From Dipteris shenzhenensis (Eukaryota; Polypodiophyta; Polypodiopsida; Gleicheniales), in the NCBI GenBank assembly GCA_047967505.1, contig CM106538.1: DNA of 64,000 nucleotides. One strand, 5' to 3'. The first letter of the stretch is position 1, and each line of letters opens with the position of its first letter. Under the pieces are notes generated by a model. That model ran no database searches. It worked only from the letters and a program-made list of their open reading frames with translations, and was not told where the DNA came from. This document shows, one piece after another, positions 45,155 to 56,815 of this stretch. A program made the position numbers and the translations under genes.

Positions 45155-46700
45155 AAATGGCCTACAGATGCTTGGATTCAGGAGCGCCTTGCTGCAGCAA
45201 GGGCTCATCAGCAGACACTTTTAGATCAGAGAGTACAGTATGCCTTTCATGCTAGAGAGTCTCTCTGGACGCAGATCGGAGGTAGAGTCAACAAGCAGTT
45301 CTTCTCTACTCTCGCCCCTAGACATAGTAGAGAGAGTGTTTCGCAACTTGTTGACTCAGACGGGATACTTCAGACACATCCAGATGCCGTCATGCAGATT
45401 GCTTCAGATTACTATGCCTCCCTTCTGACTGCAGATCCTGATTCACAGGCCAGAGATGATGCTAGACATGTTATTTGGCAGCATATTCCTATGTTGGTGG
45501 ATAGAGGTATGAGAGCCTCACTTGATACACGTTTCACCAACATAGAGTTCAGGACTGCTCTTACAACCCTTCATAAGGGTAGTTGTCCAGGGTCAGATGG
45601 GCTTACACCTTCTTTTTTAATTATTATTTGGGATCAAATTGGGGATTACATCACCTCAGCCCTGCAGGGCGTTTGGGACTCGGGTGAGATGCCGGACTCA
45701 CTCTCAGAGGGTCTCATTCATCTTATCCCAAAAGGAGGTTGCAAAAATTTAGTGTCTCAGTGGAGAATGATCACCTTACTGGGCACTTTGTATAAGATCT
45801 TGGCAAAAGCGCGACTACAACCCATCCTGCAGATCTTATACATGACACACAGACAGGCTTTGTCCATGGCAGAAGCATTTTTGATAACATATTCTCATTT
45901 TGGGAGGCTTCTGAGTGGGCTATACATGAGGGCCATAGACTGGCAATTCTACTCTTGGATTTCGAAAAAGCATATGACAGGGTAGATTGGGGTTTTCTAG
46001 AGGGAACCCTTCTTCGCATTGGATTTTCAGATTTTTGGATTAGAGGGGTTTCTACAGGTCAGCCCGTAGCCAGGTACTCATTGTTGGAGTCAGGGGAGAC
46101 AGGTTTCAGATATCCAGATCAGTCCAACAGGGATGCCCTCTAGCCCCCTTTCTATTCTTATATGTGGCTGAAGCTATGACCTCTATATTAGAGCTCAAGC
46201 TGATATTTTTGGGCTGAGACTTCCATTGAGACAGGAAGAGGAGTTGCTGGACAGTGAGCTGGTAGATGACACGACTATTTTTTTGGATGCCACTCCACAG
46301 ACACTCACCTCTTTCAGGACATTCTTGGATTTATTTTGCATTGCAGCTAGGCCTCACATTAATTGGAACAAATCCAATGGTTTCTGGATTAGTGATGAGG
46401 ACATTCCAGATTGGAGTGCTGATATTGGATTTACTTGGATTCAGAGGGGTGTCTCCGTCAGGTATCTTGGATGCCAGGTTGGGGAGGGCATTTCTCTAGC
46501 ACAGCAGTTCGCTCCCATGTTGGAGAGCATCAGGAGGAAACTCCTATTTTGGAGCTCAGCCAGACTTGACCTTGCATCCAGAGTGGTGGTTGTAAACCAG
46601 GTACTATTAGCTACAGCCTGGTTTGTTTGCTCTTGTTGGTGCCGATTTACAAGCAGTATCACTCAGCTCAAGAGACCTATCAGGAATTTTTTGTAGAGTG
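45155..46700 (+). pseudogene. LINE-A ORF2 reverse transcriptase
   Basis: A run of frames: ESLWTQIGGRVNKQFFSTLA, then an open stretch 45392-45985 with SCPGSDGLTPSFLIIIWDQI and LIHLIPKGG, the fingers and palm of a LINE RT. The YADD-box region appears at 46250 as ELVDDTTIFLDATPQTL, with the usual Ala replaced by Val. Thumb: KLLFWSSARLDLASRVVVVN and QVLLATAWFVCSCW. It is the only copy here that keeps most of the RT. Frameshifts at about 45980 and 46140 and stops make it inactive. Confidence 0.85.
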
Positions 46701-47625
46701 GATTAGACGGCACTTCAGATGTGATAGCTAGGGTGGCTTGGGAGACTCAATATTATTGATCCAGACTTGTAGTGTAGAGCCTTGCTCTGCAAGATGGTGG
46801 TCAGAGGTTTGATGCCTGGTCAGGAGCCTTGGAAAGATTTTTTCTTACGCAGTATACAGACATGCACACCTTCTCAGGGAGGAGATTGGATGGACAGCAG
46901 CCCTAGATGGATCTTTACGTCAGCCCGTCTCAGATCTCCTAATTCCCCTCTCATGGCTGCCATTCTGAAAGCTTGGGACAGCTTCAAAAGTACTCTTCGT
47001 AGAGTTCCACCCTCCTCTCGTGAAGAAATTGACAGGCAGCCCGTCAAATGGAATGATTGCATACTAGATGAGCATGGCGGATCACTAGGCATGTCACATT
47101 ATATGCAGTGGTCTAGATGGGAGTTGGGACCTGCATCCAGGTGGAGTTGGGACCTGCATCCACGGTGGGTGCTTGGAAAGCTTTCAGGAGACTTCCAGAG
47201 GATCAGAGAGCTCGTTCTGTTAGTCACCTCAGAGGAAGTGCAGCCAAGATGCAGCAAATAGATACAGCTATACCAGTGGAGTGGATGGATATAGACCATT
47301 TGCCTATTTCTGAGTCCACCTAGTTGGGGGCTTTTTCGAGGACAGGTATCCCTCTGCAGGTTATAGCCTTGCGGGATGCACATGAGGATACCCTTGTCTT
47401 TTAGGTTCATGCAGGAGGCAAACTCCACAGATCTTCAGAGGACATTCTTTTGGAGGCTCCTTTTCAACCTGTCAAGATTGCAGGATACATGGAGATGGGT
47501 AGAGACTCATAGTGGTATCTTGATCCAGACCCCGTTCTCCTGGCTATTGGATCTTGGAGGCTTTGGCTGTATGGAGGTTCCCCTATTAGATCCTTGCAGT
47601 GGGATCTAGGGGAATGGGAGTGGAT

Positions 47626-47945
47626 AGTTGCAGGGCAATGAGGGGGGCTGCATAGGAGAGGTAAGGGAGGGAGGGGAGCTGTGTAAAAGATGGAGGGGGG
47701 GGAAAGATGGCGTAGGTAGGATGAGGGGCCTGCGTAGGAGAGGTAAGGGAGGGAGAGGAGCTGCATAGGAGATGGAGGGGGGGGCTGATGACGTAGGTAG
47801 GAAGAGAGGAAGAGCCACTGATAGGGAGAAAGGGGGCGCATAGGAAGAGAAGAGGAGGTTAGGGAAAGAAGGAAGGTGGCGCAAGGAGAGAGGAGAGATT
47901 GAAGCAGGTGGCACAAGGAGAGGGAAGCATCAAAGCTGGAGTGGT
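47626..47945 (-). repeat. Orphan purine tract, probably an inverted LINE-A leader
   Basis: Purine-rich on the plus strand (units like GGGAGGGAGG, GGAGATGGAGGGGG). In the opposite sense it resembles the LINE-A pyrimidine leader. It begins exactly where the plus-strand LINE-A copy is cut. Confidence 0.5.
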
Positions 47946-48049
47946 GGCTAAAATAGAGGGGGTGAGCTAAAAATAGCGAGGTGCATAAAAATAGCCAACT
48001 TTATCCCAAATTAGCCAGAGAGTTGCTGAACATAGCGAGTGCTCGCCAA

Positions 48050-49516
48050 TTTTAGCAAGTTTTTCCAAAAATAGCAAGTGACCATGATTTACCCAGGGTG
48101 ACAAGGGTGTCATTGGAATGACCAAATTGTTAGAGGAGGACCCATTGAAAAGGAAGTGACTAAGTTGAACATGGTCAAAGGGGGTGACAAGGTTGTCATG
48201 GAATAACGAGGTGACAAGGTTGTCACTGAAATGAGGTGACAAGGTGGTCACTGAGACGATGAGGTGACAAGGTAGTCACAGGGATGACAAAGTGATGAGA
48301 TTGCCAAGGTGACGGCAAGGTGACGACGTTGTCACTCGGATGACAAGGTGACGACGTTGTCAGTGGGATGACGAGGTGACAAGGTTGTCACTGGGACGAC
48401 GAGGTGACAAGGTTGTCACTGGGATGACAAGGTGACAAAGTTGTCACTAGGACCACAAGGTTGTCACTCGGAACAAGGTGACAAGGTTGTCTCACTGGGA
48501 CGACAAGGTGACAAGGTTGTCACTGGGACGACAAGGTGACAAGAGTTGACAAGGTTGTCACTCGGATGACCAGGTGACAAGGTTGTCACTGGGAAGACCA
48601 CGTGACCAAGTGATCATGGAGACAAAGGGAGATGACAAGGTGATCATTGGAAGACCAAGGGACATGAATGGCCATGGGAAATGAGGTGACAAGAGTGAAC
48701 ATGGTGAAGCAAGGTGACAAGAGTGAACATGGTAAAGCAAGGAGAACATGGTGAAGGAGGCTGTCAAGGTTGTCCTAGCGACAAGAGTGGTCATGGTGAA
48801 GTAGGGTGACAAAGTGAACCTTGGAGTGAAGAAGAGTGACAAGGTTGTCACTAGAATGACCTAGTGACAAGAGTGAACATGATGAAGCAAGACAAGTGTC
48901 ATTGGAATAATGACCTAGTGACAAGAGTGAAGCAAGACAAGGTTGTCACTGGAATGACCTAGTGACAGGAGTGAACATGGTGAAGCAAGACAAGAGTGTC
49001 ACTGGAATGGAATGACTTAGTGACAGGAGTGAAGCAGGACAATAGTGTCACTGGAATGGAATGACCTAGTGACAGGAGTGACAAGGTTATCACCGTGACA
49101 AGAGTGAACATGGTGAAGCGGGGTGACAAGGTTGTCACTGGAATGACCAGGGTGAACAATAGTGAACATGGTGAACCGGGGTGACAGGAATGACTAGGGT
49201 GAACAAGAGTGAACATGGTGAAGCAGGACAAGAGTGCCACTAGAATGGAATGACCTAGTGACAGGAGTGAAGCAGGACAAGGTTGTCACTGGAATTACAT
49301 AGTGACAGGAGTGAACATGGTGAAGTAGGGTGACAAGAGTGAACATGGTGAAGCGGGGTGACAAGGTTGTCGTTGGAATGACCAGGGTGAACAGAATGAA
49401 GAGCGTGAAAGGGAATGACAAGGTTGTCACCTCAGAACCAAGGTGATCAAGGTGACAAAGGTAACAAGGTGAAAAGAATAAGAAGATTGTCATCATATGA
49501 CCAAGGTGAAGGAGAG
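48050..49516. repeat. 1.4-kb minisatellite with a dyad core
   Basis: The array has a core GTGACAAGGTTGTCAC repeated at least ten times at 48.18-49.37 kb with small changes, in units of about 20-30 bp (for example CACTGGGATGACAAG between cores). Later units change to GAACATGGTGAAGCA types. The core has 7-bp arms (GTGACAA/TTGTCAC) around GG. Short frames inside are meaningless. It follows the integrase end of the gypsy element (minus strand), so it may lie in that element's 3' LTR. Confidence 0.85.
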
Positions 49517-49589
49517 GTAACACTTTAAAAAAAATAAAAGTTAAAATAAAGTAAGGGTAATACAAGAATCACCATAAGAGATATGCTTA

Positions 49590-50640
49590 CTAAACATAAA
49601 ACTTATGTACCATTGATCCATTTACGGGTGTTGCTAACCTTTTTCCTTCCAAGGTAACCAAGTAAACACCGCCACTTGGAATAATTTTGGTGATGTAGAA
49701 AGGACCTGTCCACCCACTAGTGAACTTAGGTTTATGCTTCAGGAACTTACTCGAATATAACAAGATCAAGTCACCAACTTTTAACTCCCTCTTTCTGAGG
49801 TTCCTTTCATGCCATGCTTTCTACCTCCTCTGCCATACTTCCTTAGCAATGATTGCTTCACGGCGATGTTCGTCCATGGCTTCAAGATCCCATAATTGCT
49901 CAAACGTGCATGCTTCCAAGTTATCATCTATCTCTGCCATAACCCTAGTACTCTTCATGTGAAATTCATAGGGCATAACTGCTTCCAGGCCGTAAAGTAC
50001 TTGAAATGGTGAGTATCCAGTGCTCGCCTTGTATGCTGTCTTGTAGGCAGAGAGAGCCGCTAGTAGTAGAACATCCCAATCCACCAAGGAATGGAGACAT
50101 AAACGATCCACAATATGAGACATGGTCTGATTGGAGCTCTCAGCCAAGCCATTGGCTCTAGGGTAGTATGAGCTAGATGTTTTGTGAATGATTTGTAGTT
50201 GGGTGATGAGGTCAACAATGACATCATTGAGAAAATGGGTACCTTTGTCACCCCTCAATGGATGTATCAATTTAAAAAGCAAAAACCTATGAGTAGGTTT
50301 ATCCAAAGACATCCAAACCTTGAGATGATTTGATCATACAAGAAGGAGGCCACAACTTGAGCGGTACATGTCTTCACAGCCTTAGCCTCCACCCACTTGG
50401 TGCCATAGTTTGTAGCAATCAGGGCGTACTTGTTCCCTCTTCGAGTGGCACGAGAGATTGGTCCAACAAACTCCAATCCCCATTTATATAAGGGTGGTAA
50501 AGGGCTGGATGGTTGAAGGGGGAGGTACTCCCGTCGGGTAGGCTTTGGTTTACCTCTTTGACACGAGTCACAGTGGCGCACATGAGCATAGCAGTCTTGA
50601 AACAACTTGGGCCACCCGATCCCGAGCGCATTATCTTTCT
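49590..50640 (-). pseudogene. Ty3/gypsy integrase (element 3)
   Basis: The zinc-binding part (HVRHCDSCQRGKPKPTRR), then the DDE core: GLEFVGPISRATRRGNKYAL, a partly lost second acidic site around DKGTHFLNDVIVDL, and SSYYPRANGLAESSNQTMSH. The C-terminal GPF module is WTGPFYITKIIPSGGVYLVT. One frame change near 50290 and a few stops. It ends with a stop at 49590. Confidence 0.85.
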
Positions 50641-50690
50641 AGCAGTGGCCTCTGGTGCAATATGACCTCCCCCAATCCTGAGTGAGCCTC

Positions 50691-51190
50691 TTAAAGGATG
50701 GCTTGTGTTTCACGAGGGAGCATGCACCGCCTTAAATTATGGTCTTTCCCCAGCTTGTATAGTTGACCCGCAAATAGTTTGAAAGGAGCAGCCTGAACAA
50801 TGTGCCTCCACTTTTGTATTGGGGTCAGTCCTTTGGCGAACTCACCTGTAGACAACAAATGTACAATGTTTGCATACCATGGTGGGAAGCAGTCCACCAC
50901 AAACAGGCACTCATCTTTTGGTACTGTGACACCGACACGGAAGAGGCCCGCATCTGGAAGGTTATCATCAACTCCTTTGGCTGCTTCACCTGAAGAGATC
51001 CTTGACAAGTGATTTGGAGGTTGATGCAATTGTCCTGCTCTCACTAGGATGTCAAAGTCAAACTCTTGAAAGAGAAGTATCCACCTACTCAGTTTGCCCC
51101 CAAGCGTGGGTTTGTTCAGCAAGTATTGAGAGCTTGATTATCAGCGTACCTCCAAACTTGCACAGAGTCAGTAGGTCGCTCCTTCCTTGC
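50691..51190 (-). pseudogene. Gypsy RNase H tail and linker (element 3)
   Basis: SRWILLFQEFDFDILVRAGQ, then HQPPNHLSRISSGEAAKG, matches the end of gypsy RNase H and the start of the integrase linker. The RT and most of RNase H are absent; sequence above about 51190 does not continue them. Confidence 0.75.
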
Positions 51191-52059
51191 CTTTAGTGAT
51201 GGGCCGATGGCCCTCCTTGGCTTCAGCCAATAGACCTTTGGCTATAATTCAATAGCAATAAAGAACAGGTGCCAGAGAAATGCCACCACAAGTCATTATC
51301 CACTTAGAAAACCAACCACTCCACCACCTTCTGACTAAAATTCCTTCCCCACAGCACCGGTTTACACCTCCCAATTGGCTACCTTGAGATGTCGTGGTTA
51401 GTCCTCTGTACCAATGTTGAGAACCACCAATCCTAGGCTTGGTCAACCTGGGGTATACTTGTTGAGGTGGAGTTGGCCAGGTCCTTTACTCCCACTGCTT
51501 GGTGCGCGGGAGTATCATCTAAAGGGAAATCCCTTGCTATTTCTTCCATCCAAGAGCTCGGAAAGGACGGCTAGGTGTCCTCTTGAAATGGTTGAGATGT
51601 GGAGGCAGCACTTGGGGCCATTCTCTTTTTGCTTCTTTGTGCTCGCTTGAGCATTCCTCTGTACAGTAGTCCATCCACCTCATATATAGTTTCGGTAACC
51701 TCTTGTGTCGTCAAAAGGTCAGCTTCCGACATGTATAAGTCGAGTAGGGCAAGGTCTGCGACATCTTGCAAAAGTGAATAGTTCCTCCCAGTTGTCCTGC
51801 CTCCTGGTCCCTCCTAGGTTGGATAAGATGCGCAATGGAGTCAACTATCCTTCCAAGAGTCATCTCCGGCACCAACCACCTTCGGGTAACATCACTTAGT
51901 ATGTGGTCGTCCTCTTCTTCGATATAGGAGGGATCCCGTGGGTCTACAGTTCCATAAGTGTCTCCTACAGTACTATCACCATCAGTGTCTCCTTCAGCAT
52001 GTCTCCTTCAGCACCATCACTATGCTCAACCAGTTCATCATCTTCCTGTATAGCATTAT

Positions 52060-52075
52060 TAGCCTCATCACTATC
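52060..52075. repeat. Target-site duplication of LINE-B copy 2, left
   Basis: TAGCCTCATCACTATC, identical to 52219-52234. Confidence 0.93.
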
Positions 52076-52218
52076 TTTTTTTTTTTTTTGGTAAAAGCCA
52101 TTGTATTTATATGCTCATAAATTTACAATATGGGAGGTCTCCCACACACTAGCAAAAAACTCCGAAAGAGAGCGCAATAGAAGAACTCAAAAACAAGTAG
52201 AGAACACTTCAAGGCAAG
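52076..52218 (-). mobile_element. LINE family B, 143-bp truncated insertion
   Basis: It begins with 14 T (the A tail), then matches in reverse the last 130 bp of the copy at 27061-27832, with a few substitutions. It is flanked by a perfect 16-bp duplication. Only the 3' end was copied. Confidence 0.93.
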
Positions 52219-52234
52219 TAGCCTCATCACTATC
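52219..52234. repeat. Target-site duplication of LINE-B copy 2, right
   Basis: TAGCCTCATCACTATC. Confidence 0.93.
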
Positions 52235-52930
52235 ACTAATAGTGTTTCCTTCAGCACCATCACTATGCTCAACCAGTTCATCATTTTTTTGTATAGCATT
52301 AATAGCCTCATCAGATTTGTCATCCTCTGTTGTTACCCCATGGTCTTTTTCCTGGTACGAGTCATGTGTCTCCATTGCTGAGTCATGGACTAGGCTTTGA
52401 GTCACCCCGCTGACCTCTCCACCACCTTGTCTGGTACTTGTCGTCATCATCCACTGATACATCTGAGGATTATTACAAAGACCAAAGGCATCCGTTCATA
52501 CATTAGATCAGCCAAACTAGGTGCAGATGCTTCCTAGCTTACCTCTTGCACCATCCATGAAGTACTAAGATGAGCCTTAGGACCCTCTTCTGGGCATAAC
52601 TCCACCATATTGATGGCTAAGGATCCCATGGCCCCCATCCAATCCAAGATAACAGCTTCTTCCTCGTCAGGTCCAGCATGTTCTGACAAGTACGTCAAAC
52701 TCTCACCATCATCTCGTGTTGTTGTTGCATACGTTTCATCTTGGAAGGGTGAGTCCTCCACATAGGCCAACTCTTCTTTTCATATGGGCCAATCCCCAAG
52801 TGCCCATTGCTCCTCCTGCTTCTTCAACAAAATCCTCTTCCCCAAATTCCACACGTCTGTGATTAGTCCTACCAATCACCATGTCTATCTCCACGGATGT
52901 GGATCCCAAAGGCAGCCGAGCTTCATCACT

Positions 52931-53239
52931 TTACCAATCTTGAATGGCCCTTGCTGATCGCAACCATGGTCTACCAAGAAGTAGGGGATATGTCTGCTCA
53001 CCTTCCATCATATCAAGTACAATAAATTTGGACAGGAATGTAACTCCCCCAATTTTCAAGCAAACACCTTTGATCGCCCCTTTTGGCTTCACCTTGCATT
53101 GATCCGCCATGCGCACTTGAAAATGAACATCAGTTGTCAATTTTAAACCCAATTGTTGGAGCGAACCTCTCGGCATGATGTTCACGGCTGTCCCACCATC
53201 CAAGAAGACATCTTTCAGCTCCACTCCGTTGATTTCCAC
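52931..53239 (-). pseudogene. Gypsy aspartic protease (element 3)
   Basis: VELKDVFLDGGTAVNIMPRG carries the D-[ST/G]-G triad in its D-G-G form, which some gypsy lineages use. It continues through VRMADQCKVKPKGAIKGV and the flap/second strand to QTYPLLLGRPWLRSARAIQD. This is a complete retropepsin fold of about 100 residues. Gag upstream is not recognisable. Confidence 0.85.
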
Positions 53240-53399
53240 CGTGAGCTTAGGACTTTGTTCACATGTGAGGGCAGCATAGACTCAGCAATTGTCTAGTGTC
53301 ACCCGTCTTGAACTGGTACTGTCTCTGGTGTGGGCCCGGCCCTGAACAGATCCCCTTGGCGACCTCCTGGCATGCGATTCAAGAATGCAATAGTCTGAT

Positions 53400-53635
53400 G
53401 CTTGATTTGTGGAGATAATAGTAAAATCCATCAAGTCTTCAATCAAAGAATAGGACTAGACAGTAGTAGTAGCCTTCAGTCTTTTCATATTAGTCAAAAT
53501 CAAGCTGTTTTGGTATCATGTGAGTACTTGTCCATTGCTTTCATTTTCTTTCCATTTCATTTCCATTATGCTTGTTATCTTTCCTTTCCATTCCTAGTGT
53601 TAGCTTGCTTCTCTCCCTACCACTATGATCTTTCA
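53400..53635 (+). repeat. 3' part of an LTR, copia element 3
   Basis: Sequence ending ATGATCTTTCA, directly followed by a primer-binding site. The left edge is unknown and was set where the gypsy sequence ends. Confidence 0.5.
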
Positions 53636-53650
53636 TGCGGTATCAGAGCC
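53636..53650 (+). promoter_or_regulatory. Primer-binding site of copia element 3
   Basis: TGCGGTATCAGAGCC, one base off the usual TGGTATCAGAGCC. Confidence 0.7.
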
Positions 53651-54318
53651 ATGTTCCTAGCCCTGCTCTCTCTTTCCCTTTCCCTTCCAAGAGGTTGAGG
53701 TGAGGGAGGCCAATGAAGCTACTCTATCTCATCCTCCTTGGAAGGCTGCCCTCTTCTCTTCTTCCTTAAGCTCTCTCCTTCTCCTACCCAAGCCTCATCA
53801 ACGGGAGCTGATTTACCTCGCCAGCAACTACCCCTTCTTCAACCCAAAATGCCTCACCAACAGTCTCTTCATTTGCCTCGCCATTAGTCATCTTGGTAGC
53901 TTCACCTCCAACTGCTCCAGCCTGCTGCAAATTGGCTAAGCAGGCCGTACAGTCCGTAGAGTCTGTACAAACTGTACGGACTGTTTTCGTGCAGTCCCGC
54001 CTGCCCATACAGCCTGCCCGCTAGACACGCTTTTGCCCTCGCCATTTTGCCTTGGGACTGCCACCAACAGTAGCTGCTCCAACCTCAATTGCAGTGCCAC
54101 ATTTGCTCCTTCTGCCTAACCTTCTCTTGGAGCTGCTGTCCGCAAGTTGGTGCCCGTATTCTGCCCGTCATTCTCTTGGAGCTGCTCTACTAACTTTACA
54201 ATTTCTGTCCTTCTATTTCTATCTGCCATGAAGAAGTTCCAAACTTGCTCCAGCTCATGAAGAACTTATCAAGGTGATCTTTCCATAGTTAAAATTGCAT
54301 TTCTACTCTTTTCCAGCC

Positions 54319-55090
54319 ATGGAGTCTTCCAAATCAACTACCATTTCATTTGAGAAGTTTAATGGTAAGAATTTCCCTACATGGCAAACAAAGATGCATC
54401 TTGTACTTATGAAAGATGGAGTGTGGAATGTTGTGCGTGGCAAGGAGAAAAAGCCACAATCAAATGAAAAGAAAATTGCACACTGGGAGAATCTAAATGA
54501 CAAAGCTCTTTCTCTCATTGGTTTGGGGTTGGGTGATGACGTTATTCATCACTTTGATTTTGACTCCACTGCTTACGACTTATGGACTAAGTTTTAAGAA
54601 TTGTTCGGCAACAAAATCATCAATTCAAAGGTATTCCTTAGATAGGAATTCTTCAAGCTGCAAATGAGGCATGAAGACTCTCTTCTTGCTCACTTGAATC
54701 ATATGGAATCCCTTGTCACTTAGCTTGCTAGTCTGAAGGCCCTTGTAGGGGAAGATGATCAAGTTGTTGTGCTCCTCTCGAGCATTGAGGAAAATTCTAA
54801 GTACCGCGAGATCATACCAGCATTGCGTGTGACACAAATGGATTATCATGATATGGTTGCTATGCTTATTGATCATGAAAGACGGTATGCAGACACTCAG
54901 GACTCCACTGTACTGTAGTCCAAGGGCAAAGGTAGAGGAAAATTCAAGCCTTTTAAATGCAATCACTATGGGAAGCTTGGTCACACCGCTGCTTCCAGAA
55001 GCTTGCCAAGCAACAACACAAGGATCATGTCAACTTGGTTGGAGCTGCAACAAGTGGAGACGAAGAAGAAGATGATGCTTCGACAGCGAC
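54319..55090 (+). pseudogene. Copia element 3 Gag
   Basis: From the ATG at 54319: MESSKSTTISFEKFNGKNFP, TWQTKMHLVLMKDGVWNVVR, a UBN2-type capsid. In-frame TAAs occur near 54596. Then DSLLAHLNHMESLV and MDYHDMVAMLIDHERRY. The zinc knuckle is degraded (CNHYGKLGHTAAS, with Cys residues lost). A LINE-A copy cuts it off near 55150. The 650 bp between PBS and ATG have no recognised content apart from a Pro/Ser-rich frame. Confidence 0.75.
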
Positions 55091-55199
55091 TCATGCTCTT
55101 ACTGCCGACATCAGAGATCTCTCTCTCTCTATTCAGAAGTCTATGTACCTGATGATCGGGACTTTTGTTTCTGATCTATTTCTATGTGTGCTTGGGTAC

Positions 55200-56815
55200 T
55201 TTGCCCTCGGTAGTCCCCAAAAAATGCTGAAAGATTGGGGCAACTTCAGAGGCACTCTTTGGAGAGTTCCACCCTCCTCTCGCGAAGAAATAGACAAGTA
55301 GCCAGTCATGTGGAATGACTCTATTTTAGATGTGCATGGCAGATCACTAGGAGTGTCACATTATATGCAGTGGTCTAGATGGGAGAGGGGACCTTCTTCC
55401 ACAGTAGGTGCCTAGAAGGCTTTCAAGAAGCTTCCAGAGGATCAGAGTTTCTTATCAGTTGGCCACCTTAGAGGGAGTACAGTCAGGATGCACAGTCAGG
55501 ATGCAAGCAGCCATACCAACAGAGTGGATAGATACAAAAGACATGCCTATCATAAAGTCCACTTGGTTGGGAGCTTTTATGGGGACGGGTATTCCTTTAT
55601 AGGTTATTGCCTTGCGGGATGCACTTGAGGAGACCCTTGTTTTGGATGTTCAGTCGAGAGGCAAACTTTTTAGATCTTCAGATGATATTCTTTTGGAGGT
55701 TCCTTCCATCCTGTTAGGATTGCAGGTTACATGGAGTGGGACAAGGACTCTCAATGGTATCTTGATCCTGACCCTGTTCTCCTGGCACTTGGGTCTTGGA
55801 GACTTTGGTTATATGATGGGTCCCCCCATTAGGTTCTTGCAGTGGGACCCAGGGAGTGGGAGTGGATTGATGAAGGGCACCGAGAGAAGAGCATCGCCTT
55901 CTTTCGTTACACTGTCAAAAATGCCAAGAGATTTCAACTTAGTAGTAGAGGTTGGAGGCCCTCTAAATCTCCTCATTGGGTTAGTTTTTTTGGATTTCTG
56001 CAGAGGTGCAGAAAAACTTTTGGAGGAGTCTCTGGAAATCCCTCAGGAATAGAAAGATCACTCTCTTCTTTTGGCATTCTATGCGTGAAGGGAACATATG
56101 GAGATCCAAGTTCGGGCTGACCCTACTTGTCTACGATGCCACGCAGTAGTTGAGTCAGTTCAGCATTGCCTCTAGAAGTGAAGATAGGCGAGGGCAATCT
56201 GGAAGGGTGTTGCTAGGATTTTTAGCATTTTTCATAGAGCACCCTTCTTCATGACTTGGGGATTTAGTGGCATGGTTATGTCTTACTGGCCCTCAGGTGT
56301 TTTTTGAGGGACATGATTCATACTCAGCATTCATTATACGATGACACTCTATGGAGTCTTGTTCTCTCCAAGATGTTCCCTTCACTCCTTTCAGAGCTAC
56401 TCCGGTGGACACATCATGGGAGATTCTGGCTAGCATTGCAGCTTGGCATATTTGGAGGGCCAAATGTACGGAGGCGATGGAGGGTTCTCACGTGCACCCC
56501 TCCCAGTCTATGGCTAGTATATGAACGGACACTATACACACCTTGGTGGCCGAGAGCATGCAAGGATCCTCTAGAGCAGCTATCTACTGCCAGGAGAGGT
56601 ACTTTTTTCAGAGTTTGGAGAGGATCTCCTTTCTTCTTTGAGTCTCCTTCAGGGTTGAGGTGGCACTTTCGGCCTCCACCTTGGAATTTTTGTTAGCTCG
56701 TTTTGAGCTGGTTTTTTTCTCATACATGACATGATGAGCTCCTGCATTTGAGCTTGCTCTTGTGGTTTTCATTCATACTTAATCAAGAAACCTTTTTGAT
56801 TAAAAAAAAGATTAG
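55200..56815 (+). mobile_element. LINE family A, 3' half with A tail
   Basis: Begins at LKDWGNFRGTLWRVPPSSRE in the connector, runs through WEWIDEGHREKSIAFFRYTV, the zinc motif (CPR/YDATRSS region, damaged), WEILASIAAWHIWRAKC, and FFESPSGLRWHFRPPPW to the 3' end GAGCTTGCTCTTGTGG...CATACTTAATCAAG and an A-rich tail. Frequent frameshifts. Confidence 0.85.

Larger units (their letters stand above)
42230..47625 (+). mobile_element. LINE family A, longest copy
   Basis: About 5.4 kb in one orientation: pyrimidine leader (42240-42720), ORF1 (42806-44129), ORF2 endonuclease (44172-45154), RT (45155-46700), and connector (46700-47620). It stops at GEWEW, without the zinc motif or 3' end. Frames are mostly long but carry about ten lesions. 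It inserted into, or next to, the unknown element at 38-42 kb. Confidence 0.88.
51191..52930 (-). other. Acidic spacer of gypsy element 3, with a deletion and a LINE-B insertion
   Basis: The minus strand holds short Glu/Asp/Ser-rich frames (EDSPFQDETYATTTRDDGES; AGPDEEEAVILDWMGAMG) between protease and the deletion point. A unit of about 85 bp is repeated on either side of the LINE-B insertion (CAGCACCATCACTATGCTCA to AGCCTCATCA). This is probably an acidic hinge region of Pol. Confidence 0.55.

Noticed and set aside
48558-49565. Ser/Thr/Phe-rich open frames on the minus strand
   Set aside because: They are translations of the minisatellite; the repeated peptide (HHVHSCH, VTTLSPRFTMFTL) follows the repeat unit.
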